Source of the DNA: Niastella sp966212235
GTDB lineage: Bacteria; Bacteroidota; Bacteroidia; Chitinophagales; Chitinophagaceae
Direction: 5' to 3'
Length of the DNA stretch: 64,000 bases
Assembly (NCBI GenBank): GCA_966212235.1
Contig: CBIHPP010000001.1
Coordinates: 682,001 to 746,000 of the forward strand
The number at the start of each line of letters is the position of its first letter. Within the stretch, counting starts at the first letter, position 1. Shown piece after piece: positions 26,701 to 34,675 of the stretch. The notes below the pieces were generated by a model. It had not been told where the DNA came from. It saw only the letters and a list, made by a program, of their open reading frames with translations, and searched no databases. Made by a program: the position numbers and the translations under genes.

Positions 26701-29280
26701 TAGAGCTCCGAAGTTTTTAGGATTCTGAGATTTTATTCCCAACTTCATAAAAAACCTAAATACTTCTTTCGCTAAATCTTCTTTGATGGAGCTATTTGGA
26801 AAAATACTATCAAATACTTCCTTTCTATGATTTTCAGAAAGCATTGTTAGGTTATGATCAGGAGATTTCAGGTATATAAGGGCATTCTTTACGCTTGATG
26901 AACTTAACGATTTTAAGTTTCCAGTTTGCTTAAATCTAATCAAATTTAGGAACCAAATATTTTGGCGAACAGCAGATTTAGCTAATATCCTTTTATCAGG
27001 ATATTTGTTCCAAATATTTTTATGATAAGCGTGGTAATCTATGTACGCAATTAGCTCGCCACAAAGCGTAGTAAATTCAAGTTGTTCCTGGGATAATTGG
27101 GAATTTATGAACTCTTTAAATGTTAACTTTTTTGATTCAAATTGTTCAGCAGTCTTTTTGTAAAAGTTTTCTGACGAAGCTTTGAATTTAAGAAATTCAT
27201 TAAATTTTTGAATAGCTAGCTCAAAATAGAATTCTTTATCATATAGGATTTTTTCAATTGATTCAGTTGTGCGAATATTTAGCAATTCAGCTTCTATAAC
27301 CAATTGACTACTAAGAGTGCTATAATCTAACCTATGGTTTGATATTAAATAGTGGATATCCTGATCCAGGGTACAAAAAGTTAATTCGATACCTGTTACT
27401 TCTGTATTTTCATAAAATGCAGACCGCATAATATTAAGGCTGAAATGTGGAGCAAGTCTACCAGATCCTGTCCCCAATATCGGAGTTGCTATTGTTTTAA
27501 TTCCATCCAGCTCTGATACCTTATTAGCCAGTTTTTTTCCTATCAGCCTGATTGCATAATATGCACTTTTCGAGTGGTCTACTGTGCAAACAAATGCGAT
27601 ATATTTGCCTGCCTGCTTATCGCGAATAATTTTGACTTCTCCTAGTTCATAATTATTACCTTTCAAAACTTTTGTGGAAACATTCAGCTTATTTAAGCCT
27701 ATTCCGAAAGACTCAGAGATTGTTCCTTTTGTCGATATAGGAATTACCAATAAATCACAATTGATATTAAAAACACTCTCAATTAGAAAATATTTCATTA
27801 ATAAGTATTGACCGGCGGAGAAGCTATAGTTTCTTTCTTGTATCTGCTCTTTGGTCACTATCACAGAAAGGTCTTCTAGTGATTCTTTCTTGTTAAAGGT
27901 TTCCACAATGCGAGTTTCTTCTTCTCGTGTTAGCACCGTTCGTTGATTTTTTCCTTCTTTTACTGTTTCACCCAGCTTGCTCGCATCCATCAATACAATA
28001 TGCTCGCTGTCGGCTTTCTTATCCAAAAACAGCACCGATACATTGGTTCCTGTACTCTCAAAAATGTTACTTGGCATACTTACTACACCCCGCAGCCAGC
28101 CTTTATCGATCAGGCGTTCGCGTATTTTCTTTTCGATACCGCTTTGTGCCGTGATAAATCCGGTGGGCACAATAATCGCGGCTTTTCCACTATCGTTCAA
28201 GCTGTATATAATATGCTGGATAAATAGTAGATAAATCGCCATCGATTCACTTTTGGCATTGGGCACATTAGGTATGCCGGCAAAAAAGCGATCTTTAAAA
28301 CTGCCATTTTCCAGAGCGTTTCTAAAATCTGAAAAATCCAGTTTAAACGGTGGATTTGACACGATATAATCAAACTTCAGCTTCTCCAAGTAAAATGGCT
28401 GTGCAATGGTGTTTGTCTTAATAACATTAAGAATACTGTTCGTCAGATTGTTCAAAATCAAATTCAACCGCAGCATGGTGCTGGACTTCTGTGAAATATC
28501 CTCGGTATAAATTGTACACTTGTCTTCCCCGATTTTATGTGCCAAAGAAATTAATAACGATCCCGAACCCACACTGGGGTCATAACAACTTGCTTGTTTT
28601 ACTTTTTCTGGTACGAGAATATTAGCAATAATCCTTGCAACTGCATTGGGTGTGAAATATTCAGCATATTTACCTCCTGAGTCTGAGTAATAGTCTTTAA
28701 TCAGGTATTCAAAGATTTCTTTAAAGAAGTCATATTTTTCTTCGAAAGAAAATTCAAAGCTTTCTTCAAAGCTAAAATCAAACAATTTATTGATGATAGC
28801 ACGACAAAAAGCATCTCTTTCCGTACGGTCAAAAATAAATTCACTCAATTCATCAAACAACAGATCTTTGGCTCCTGAAGATGATTTGATTGAAAATATT
28901 TCAGCATTTTCAATACTGATCTCTCTTAATGTATCATCAAAGATTTTGGCAAAAAATTCACTGTTTTGAATATTGTATAAATAAGAGATTAACTGATGAG
29001 GTTTCAAACGCGGTACGTTCTCATCCAGTAATTCCATTAAATGGTCAAAGTCCTTCTTTTTGAGATTAGTTAAAGCGTTATTGAAATCATTATTGTCTCC
29101 TAATTCCGGTTTTAGCTTTTTTACTTCGTAGCGGAATTTGTCGTTTAAAAACTTATACAAAAAAACTTGTGTAATAATCTTAAATTCATTACCGTCATTT
29201 CCTAATCCATAGTTGGTACAGACGCTTTTTAAATTATCAATGAGCTGCTTGGTTTTTATAGAATAGCTATCCTTTGCCAT
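23710..29280 (-). CDS. Truncated HsdM fused in frame to a macro-LRR-ROC-COR-TIR protein
   Basis: One 1856-residue frame. Residues 1-492 copy HsdM (YFTPNAVARII, DPSVGSGSLL, NPPF) and stop being HsdM at FSAGQY. Met495 (ATG at 27796-27798) begins MKYFLIESVFNINCDLLVIP, which reads like a native start. From there come a macro-like domain (~505-665, with ATPILGTGSGRLAPHFS) and a helical region. Leucine-rich repeats follow (~905-1120, LEYLNLSNNGITNLAGLNEL). The Roc GTPase has P-loop VGNSEVGKST (~1160), FDFGGHDYYHD (~1213) and an NKVED tract. A COR region (~1380-1640) and a TIR domain (~1680-1795; KKVAISYSKKD, then SEYFYSTKYIIEHEI) close the protein. ROCO-TIR proteins suggest NLR-like defence with NADase output. 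The downstream half probably existed alone (1362 residues) before fusion; which form is made is unknown. Confidence 0.88.
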   Translation of the reverse strand: MAKDSYSIKTKQLIDNLKSVCTNYGLGNDGNEFKIITQVFLYKFLNDKFRYEVKKLKPELGDNNDFNNALTNLKKKDFDHLMELLDENVPRLKPHQLISYLYNIQNSEFFAKIFDDTLREISIENAEIFSIKSSSGAKDLLFDELSEFIFDRTERDAFCRAIINKLFDFSFEESFEFSFEEKYDFFKEIFEYLIKDYYSDSGGKYAEYFTPNAVARIIANILVPEKVKQASCYDPSVGSGSLLISLAHKIGEDKCTIYTEDISQKSSTMLRLNLILNNLTNSILNVIKTNTIAQPFYLEKLKFDYIVSNPPFKLDFSDFRNALENGSFKDRFFAGIPNVPNAKSESMAIYLLFIQHIIYSLNDSGKAAIIVPTGFITAQSGIEKKIRERLIDKGWLRGVVSMPSNIFESTGTNVSVLFLDKKADSEHIVLMDASKLGETVKEGKNQRTVLTREEETRIVETFNKKESLEDLSVIVTKEQIQERNYSFSAGQYLLMKYFLIESVFNINCDLLVIPISTKGTISESFGIGLNKLNVSTKVLKGNNYELGEVKIIRDKQAGKYIAFVCTVDHSKSAYYAIRLIGKKLANKVSELDGIKTIATPILGTGSGRLAPHFSLNIMRSAFYENTEVTGIELTFCTLDQDIHYLISNHRLDYSTLSSQLVIEAELLNIRTTESIEKILYDKEFYFELAIQKFNEFLKFKASSENFYKKTAEQFESKKLTFKEFINSQLSQEQLEFTTLCGELIAYIDYHAYHKNIWNKYPDKRILAKSAVRQNIWFLNLIRFKQTGNLKSLSSSSVKNALIYLKSPDHNLTMLSENHRKEVFDSIFPNSSIKEDLAKEVFRFFMKLGIKSQNPKNFGALCSKILYLPFIKPVWNETISKDFGSEENIDYTELLMAVALIEECLTTKSKTLDLGNCGLKDLTSIPELFECTHIEELILSNEWPEYRNGKWRRLTSINKGRRNSIQFLPDTISELVELKTLICGGDWNKYDDKEWNKWRIPSLTPVTKLKKLEYLNLSNNGITNLAGLNELSNLKEIHLNNNEISEVEALDNMVQLKELYLSNNKIEIVDFISQLPNIETLDLHNNLIRDLTPIKTIIEKIGISNTKWELNTLNIAKNPLEQPPMEIVSLGKNAVLGLFEDIEKSGRYVNKDIKVILVGNSEVGKSTLVKYLNKETGLEEDHLPTLWMDEQVIKSKYSINTIGEECMLHIFDFGGHDYYHDTHHLFYTTNTIYILLWDKDTDKLNFRKSRQSTKEKLEIVIETQDYPIRYWLDSVKFYTKDVQVDNFEFEIKREVTYDSSLLLIQNKVEDASKIVFQDNNALKNEYSFIHDIINISIKPKRNLHHFDSLFLEMLNKMNIVGAVLPKFYEPIKNIISNYDSKPVLTFVEFMNYCNEMLQEPINNDQCRRLVKYLAQVGIVLCANNILEEKIYVNKKWVIENMHKVLEKLTEKKGEFKRDYVVRILSLDVDDNKADDLLLMMQEFKIIFKHPYSDVFIAPLYLPKIPDGKIKLFLNEKQIPYRRFEFTGFIHKNVILSIFQHFGTLFPLDKNKDIFYYWKDGLIIKSPHTDEIVMIKFYLGNDEGNACIDIYDMTKNDKPEFPNDVLKYIREVNSGFELEEMVTLDGIDYISRKILEKNASLGKHIFQEKKLANLQSQKQQEKLFKLKDYMEFIENPVKKKKVAISYSKKDVAHAHTLKRYLQPLVDGELIEQPWYCTNLNPGDDWDTKIKHKFQEADIIFFMVSEYFYSTKYIIEHEIKTAIDRYENGDNVKIVPIILEFYDWGRKNPYNLQRFSALPYQAKPISDFNNPKIAWSTITASVKLMIEKDLDPAKIEIIGRDFEEIYERQVKGKLDNNSI

Positions 29281-29430
29281 TTATTATATTTTGTTATGGT
29301 ATGCTGAAAATATTCTTATACTATAAGATAATGATATTTGAGACTAAATTTAATTTCCTATCAATTACAAACTATTGCCCCACCAAGCAACAACAGCAAA
29401 CAGACCGCGTCAATGTCAACCTGTTGTTAT
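27805..29430 (-). repeat. Inverted duplicate, copy 2: hsdM 5' part preceded by a decayed hsdR end
   Basis: The hsdM-like codons end abruptly at 27805. Upstream of its ATG (29281-~29430) the minus strand keeps recognisable hsdR 3' sequence, e.g. GAATATTTTCAGC, ATACCATAAC and TATAATAA in the same order as before the intact hsdM. This second type I locus has therefore lost hsdR except its end. The rest of the gap to the next gene shows nothing else. Confidence 0.75.
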
Positions 29431-29558
29431 TCGTTGTGATTTTTCTCCAATAAATTGAAGTTATGGCAGGTATAACAATCGACGCCCTACCATTTCCGCA
29501 AGAAAGTGCTCATATTATCGTTGTTTTCAAGTTTAATAATTGTAACAAAATCAGCAGA

Positions 29559-30224
29559 CTACTTATTAAGTACATATCCAAATGCCTTTTCCAACGTTTT
29601 TTCACCTACACCCTGGTAATTAGCTAAGGCTATCATTGAATTGATCTCACCGGATTGAATGATCTCTGTAATTTTCTTAGCGTATTGTGGTTGTATATTC
29701 GTTTTTACTTTTATTTCTTCTTCATTTATCGACAACCATTTTTCTTTGAAAGAAGCAAAAAGGTCATCACTTGCCCCGGGGTCGTAATCATATATTTCTA
29801 TGGGAATGCTACATTGCTCCAAATAGGTATCCATCAGTTTTTTAACTGGTGCTGTATCCAAACCACCGTTATGTGTGCCCAGTAGCGGAAAGGCTATAGA
29901 GGTAATTCCCTTTTTTTCATAGGTGTCCATAAATTTTTGTAAACCCTCCTCAATCCATTCTATTTTGCTGGGGTATTTCCAATGAATCTTGGTAGGAAAG
30001 TTCAGTATCCAGGGCGCATTGTCCTGTTTCGAATACAACCACAGGGTGCCGATCGTTATCAGTTTGTTATGGCAGTGCGCTTTGTATTCTTCAAACATCT
30101 GCGGGTATCGGAGCTTATGTACCAGGGCAATACCTCTTCCCATTACTCCTACACAGTTCACTGTGTTTACAATGGTTTGACATTTTGTATTAAATATGTT
30201 CCCGTTTATATATGTTACGGCCAT
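29559..30224 (-). CDS. DarG-like macro-domain protein (ADP-ribosylhydrolase antitoxin candidate)
   Basis: The 221-residue protein begins with a macro domain (~1-155): INGNIFNTKCQTIVNTVNCV, then GVMGRGIALVHKLRYPQMFE. This is the DarG signature N-T-V-N-x-V-G-V-M-G-x-G-I-A. The second ADP-ribose loop is FPLLGTHNGGLD. A helical tail (~160-221) has YAKKITEIIQSGEINSMIAL and GVGEKTLEKAFGYV, somewhat HhH-like. DarG removes the ADP-ribose that DarT puts on thymidine in DNA. It lies 11 bases after the gene with the DarT-like domain, so it is the natural antidote in this operon. Confidence 0.9.
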   Translation of the reverse strand: MAVTYINGNIFNTKCQTIVNTVNCVGVMGRGIALVHKLRYPQMFEEYKAHCHNKLITIGTLWLYSKQDNAPWILNFPTKIHWKYPSKIEWIEEGLQKFMDTYEKKGITSIAFPLLGTHNGGLDTAPVKKLMDTYLEQCSIPIEIYDYDPGASDDLFASFKEKWLSINEEEIKVKTNIQPQYAKKITEIIQSGEINSMIALANYQGVGEKTLEKAFGYVLNK

Positions 30225-30235
30225 GTGCTTTATAT

Positions 30236-33200
30236 TTATTTAGTATAGATAAACCATGTTCTGTTTGTTTCATCTATAAAATCCAATCGAATGTTTGAAT
30301 GAATGTTCTTTATTGAAATTTCACGATCAAAAAAGATCTTGTCTTGCTCTATTTTAGTTACCTCTCCTGAAATAATCTCTATGTCTTTTACAGGTGCTGA
30401 ACTGCTTAAAATAAAATAGCCTTGTCCGGTAAATGTGGTTGAAATACGAAGTGTGTCACCCCTTTCTTCAACCCACACACGGGGATTTTCATTGTTATAA
30501 TATTTTCCGCTTACTACAATTTTAGAGAACAGCGCTTTATGTTCGGCTCCCAGTAAATGTTTAAGCAGGGCGCTGTCAGCTTCTGTAGGACAAACAATTT
30601 CAAAGTCGGTTAAGTTATCGAAACACAGTTCGTCTTCTACCAGAAATTCCTGTTGCGAATAATTTCGGTATCTGTTGTAGTCTGACTTTGTAGCGTATTC
30701 TTCGGGTGTATAAAACAAATCATCAAAATTGAATTTGTATATCATATTATCGATGATCCCAAATGAGGTGGCGGTTGTCTGCATATTGCCGTTACTGATG
30801 CAGCATCTTTTTCCAGCTTTAAATAATACTTCTTGTAACGAAAAACGAAAGAAGATCGGTATGGGGCATTTGGGATGCCCCAGTTCTTTTGCTTTTTCGT
30901 ACCAGGATACCCATTCTCCTTCTTTACTCTTGTAACCATCGCCTTTATTTTTTCCCAGGAATTCATTGTAAAATTGGGTGGGCGTATGGGGCCTGAAGTA
31001 AAAACGGGCATAGTCGTGCGCATCCCCCCGCCGGTGCACCACATTTCCTGCTGCATCGCCTTTAATCATTGCCTTATTCCTGCTTTTAATGATTCTGTTT
31101 TTAATAATGTCCACTGCATTCTCAATATGCGAAAAGTGATAAACATACCCTCTCCAGTTTGAGTCTTGTGCTTCTATCTTATCAATAAACGTAAGGATGG
31201 CAGAGCCGTCAATTTCAGTTTTGATATAATCACCCAACAGCTCTTCTGCTCTTGTATTTCCTTTCAGTTCCGTCCAGTTCCAATAAGCCTTGAATTGTTG
31301 AATGCTTTCACGCGTAAAGTCAATATTGGTGTTGGAGGAGATGAGGTCCCACTGCAGGTGCTCTTTAAAACGATGCAGGATGGCTTCGCTCAATGTAAGT
31401 TTACCTGATTCGCATATTTTATACCAATCCCATTTATCGGCAAATCTTTCAATGAAATCAAGATCATTAAAATTGATTGTTGGATTGGCGGTAATAAAAC
31501 GCCAATCCCATTTGTTTTCAAATTTTGCCAGCAATTCTTTGGTGGGATTCAGTTTTTCGCTTTGGGATAAATACGCCCAGTCCAGCTCAAACTCCTTGCA
31601 AAGCGTTAGTATTTCAAGTGTTGGTGAAAAGCTTTCGTGGCGAGATACCGATTGCCAGTACCATGGTTTTAATTTGGTGCTGTTAATAAATGCCTCATCA
31701 AATACCAGGTTATCGTTGTTCGAGAGCTGTGCCCAGTCCCAATCCTTATCGGCTAACTGAAGCAGGGTATTGTTCTCTATTTTAATATTCCTTCTTGTAG
31801 AAAGGGCTTTCCAGTTCCAGTGCTTGTCTTTTAAGGTAAGTAATAAGTTGCCTGAAATCGGCACTTTATCATTGATGGATAATACCTGCCAGTCCCAGTT
31901 TTTATGTTGATTGGCAATAAGCAGCGCCTGGTCAATAAGAATGTCTTTTCTTTTTGAAAGCGCATCGAACCTAAGCTTAGGGAACTGCGGAAGAAGCTGT
32001 TTTAAATAATCATCCTTGTCGCTTTTTATGCGCGTTAAAAAGCCACCGAATTCACTCAGGTATTCCCAGTCCCAGTTGGCATCTTTGTACCCGTTTAGAA
32101 TGCTTCTTGCGCCGTTGATATCGCTGTTTTTCGACAGTACCTGCCAATCCCAGTTGTTGGCAAAGCGGTCTAAATAATTATTGGTATTGTGAAACCAGGC
32201 TTTGCCATTGTTCCAGTTATCGGGACTAAACTTTTGTGCAATGGCAATATTGCCCGATAAAATCGTCCAGTTTATTTTTCGCCGGTACCTGCTTAACGTA
32301 CCCAAGTCCGTAGGCAAAAGGCGGTGCGCGGATATCAGATCCCAGTTCCAGGTAAATATATCAATGTCCTTAGATTCCTCTACGTAACGAAATAAGGTTT
32401 CAAAAGGATAAACAGCCGTCAATGCCTCCCAGCTCTCCTTTTGTTTTTCGGGCTCCAGTAGTGACAGGCAGTAAGCGATCGAGGTCAGGTAATTATCTAC
32501 CGACAGTTCATTGTCAACGGTAAAGACTTCAGTTATAAGATAAGGCCAGTCAACATGGGGCGTAAAATCTTTTAACCGGACAAGGATCGTTTGCTTATCA
32601 ATTTTTCGGGTAGCTATCGTCCAATCCCATTTACCAACTATATCCTTGTTATGGAAATGAGTAAGGATGGTTTGCGAAGTACTGTTCTCTGTAATATACT
32701 TCCAGTCCCACGGCAGGTGCGGATTGGCGAAAATGTATGCCTGTTCTTCTTTTTTGGTAATGGCCTGCCAGAATCCGAGGTGTTTTTCGGGACTTGTTAC
32801 ATGATAAAACTTGTTCAGGTGCTTATTCCATAAACTAATATCATAACTGGTGTTGGAAAATATAGTATGCCAGTTCAGGCTATCCGAAAACGGATAGGCC
32901 CCGGTAAAAGCAGCCTGCACAAAAGTGCCGTTGCTGATCAGGTTTTTGTTACCTGATATGCCTTCCCAGTTCCAGGCAAAATCAGGGTATGCTTCAGGTA
33001 AGGCTGGATCGCTGATACATCTGCTAACGTTCCGATAGCCTGCTGCCGTTGTAATTTTTTGATGATAGCTGTTGAAAATGTCATTATTCCATATAACATG
33101 TTCGTTGCTCTCAAACCCTTTGATATAGGAGGCGGATGGCCACTGTAACAGGTGTTGTTCCTCAAAAAGATCGATCAGCGCTTTCGTCCAATTGTATTTT

Positions 33201-34675
33201 TCATGGGCAGCATTGTAATTGGCCGGCAAATGCCTTTTAAAGATTGTTCTGAAATGAGTATCATTAAGGCAACTGGCCATTATTTCAGGATTATTGAAAA
33301 ACCTGTTTAACACAATGGGCCAGTCAATTTTATTGGCAAAGGAAGCAATATGCTCATATAGGAATTTTTCTGAAGATTTCTCCGATATCCATTTCCAGTC
33401 CCATGCCTTCGACTGTAATATGCTTGCATAGGCGGCACTGCTGGTGCCTGCTTTTTTGAGCAGGTTTCTTAATATATCACTTTTGGTGGCTGTTATAATA
33501 GAAAAGTTCCAGGGAAAATCATCTACGTGCGCTTCAATAAATTCATCGGGCAATGTTTTTGACAGATAGCTCCAGTCCCAGTCTTTGTTTTTAAGCGATG
33601 GCCTGGCAAGCAGCGCTTCTACCAGTGTGGTATTTTTGTAAGAAAGTTCTTCAAAATCCCAGGGAAATAGTTCTATATGATCATGGATAAAGCGCTCATC
33701 CAATCTGGAGGTAAGCACCGTCCAGTTCCAGAGGTCGGCATATAGCCTGATCACCGGGCGGATATTACCAACCGGTACTTTTTCTGAAATGATATTCCAT
33801 ACACTGCCGTCGCCATTATTACGGAACAGGTCAAACGTTTCTTTAAGGTGCCAGTCAACCTTTGTATTGGCGGCCAGTTCTTTCCAGTTCCACAGATCGA
33901 TGTATGTTTTGATATCCTGCGGACCGATGGCGTTTTTGTTGGCCAGCAGGTGACGGAACAAGCCTTCGCGGATCAGTTTTTCTTTCAGCGCTTTATTTTC
34001 CGGCAGATCGATCAAGTTGGTAATGGCCGGCTTTTCTACGCCATCAAAAAGTATAGAGAGTTCGAATGTTTGCGCCGTTGCAAAAACATCGCATTGTAAG
34101 GTAAGCTTCCGGTAAGCGATCATACGGGAGCTTGCCGTCCATTCAACAAGCTCGCCCTGGTAATGATCATTTTCAAATAACTGAAAGGCCAGTTTTTGTT
34201 TTAGTTCCGCATCGCCGCTATCGGTATGTTCAATCCTGGCGGCAGCTCTTATATCATTTTCAAGCTCCAGTTCTTTCTTAAACGAAAAATCAACCGCTTC
34301 TCCTGTTGCGGTATAGTTTTCATACAGGGTTGTTGTAGCATCGTAATATTGGTATTTTAACCTGCTTTGTAACGCTTCCTCACCGGCTTCGGTAAGCCAT
34401 ATAGCGTCTTTGTCTTTTTCAATCAGACTGTATTCGAGCAGCCCATGCAGGTACTCGTAAAAAATGGCAGTTTCGGCAACATCTTCCGGATTGAAGCCCA
34501 GCATTGTTCCAAATTCGCTTATGCTGATGATGCCTCCTTTTTCCCGGATTATGGTACAGAATATCTCATCAATGTCATTGATATCAAAAGCTTTCCTGTA
34601 TCGGATGGAGTGGCTGGTTGATTTTACCTGCCATTCGAACGGAAATGAAGCATATGGTGTATTAATGCTATCCAT
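30236..34675 (-). CDS. Giant WxW-repeat protein with C-terminal DarT-like ADP-ribosyltransferase
   Basis: The protein has 1479 residues. The N-terminus (~20-115) looks like a winged helix (EIFCTIIREKGGIISISEFG). Residues ~260-1135 hold at least 17 W-x-W motifs, usually (W[DN]W)xx(LS/IS), e.g. NNWDWQVLSKNSDI, NWDWEYLS, KDWDWAQLSNND, spaced about 23-60 residues apart and forming a long tandem array. Residues ~1170-1390 resemble DarT: YVYHFSHIENAVDIIKNRII, then DYARFYFRPHTPTQFYNEF, and the catalytic-Glu region SQQEFLVEDELCF (~1342). DarT enzymes ADP-ribosylate thymidine in single-stranded DNA using NAD. The gene overlaps the helicase by eight bases and precedes the macro gene, so it is a likely toxin/effector with a repeat sensor. 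Confidence 0.85.
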   Translation of the reverse strand: MDSINTPYASFPFEWQVKSTSHSIRYRKAFDINDIDEIFCTIIREKGGIISISEFGTMLGFNPEDVAETAIFYEYLHGLLEYSLIEKDKDAIWLTEAGEEALQSRLKYQYYDATTTLYENYTATGEAVDFSFKKELELENDIRAAARIEHTDSGDAELKQKLAFQLFENDHYQGELVEWTASSRMIAYRKLTLQCDVFATAQTFELSILFDGVEKPAITNLIDLPENKALKEKLIREGLFRHLLANKNAIGPQDIKTYIDLWNWKELAANTKVDWHLKETFDLFRNNGDGSVWNIISEKVPVGNIRPVIRLYADLWNWTVLTSRLDERFIHDHIELFPWDFEELSYKNTTLVEALLARPSLKNKDWDWSYLSKTLPDEFIEAHVDDFPWNFSIITATKSDILRNLLKKAGTSSAAYASILQSKAWDWKWISEKSSEKFLYEHIASFANKIDWPIVLNRFFNNPEIMASCLNDTHFRTIFKRHLPANYNAAHEKYNWTKALIDLFEEQHLLQWPSASYIKGFESNEHVIWNNDIFNSYHQKITTAAGYRNVSRCISDPALPEAYPDFAWNWEGISGNKNLISNGTFVQAAFTGAYPFSDSLNWHTIFSNTSYDISLWNKHLNKFYHVTSPEKHLGFWQAITKKEEQAYIFANPHLPWDWKYITENSTSQTILTHFHNKDIVGKWDWTIATRKIDKQTILVRLKDFTPHVDWPYLITEVFTVDNELSVDNYLTSIAYCLSLLEPEKQKESWEALTAVYPFETLFRYVEESKDIDIFTWNWDLISAHRLLPTDLGTLSRYRRKINWTILSGNIAIAQKFSPDNWNNGKAWFHNTNNYLDRFANNWDWQVLSKNSDINGARSILNGYKDANWDWEYLSEFGGFLTRIKSDKDDYLKQLLPQFPKLRFDALSKRKDILIDQALLIANQHKNWDWQVLSINDKVPISGNLLLTLKDKHWNWKALSTRRNIKIENNTLLQLADKDWDWAQLSNNDNLVFDEAFINSTKLKPWYWQSVSRHESFSPTLEILTLCKEFELDWAYLSQSEKLNPTKELLAKFENKWDWRFITANPTINFNDLDFIERFADKWDWYKICESGKLTLSEAILHRFKEHLQWDLISSNTNIDFTRESIQQFKAYWNWTELKGNTRAEELLGDYIKTEIDGSAILTFIDKIEAQDSNWRGYVYHFSHIENAVDIIKNRIIKSRNKAMIKGDAAGNVVHRRGDAHDYARFYFRPHTPTQFYNEFLGKNKGDGYKSKEGEWVSWYEKAKELGHPKCPIPIFFRFSLQEVLFKAGKRCCISNGNMQTTATSFGIIDNMIYKFNFDDLFYTPEEYATKSDYNRYRNYSQQEFLVEDELCFDNLTDFEIVCPTEADSALLKHLLGAEHKALFSKIVVSGKYYNNENPRVWVEERGDTLRISTTFTGQGYFILSSSAPVKDIEIISGEVTKIEQDKIFFDREISIKNIHSNIRLDFIDETNRTWFIYTK

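Noticed and set aside
29281..29558. Independent small gene in the gap before the second hsdM
   Set aside because: No frame of useful length; the bases next to hsdM align with the end of hsdR.
31302..31760. 152-codon plus-strand frame inside the WxW-repeat gene
   Set aside because: It is antisense of repeated WxW codons; it has no motif or start context.
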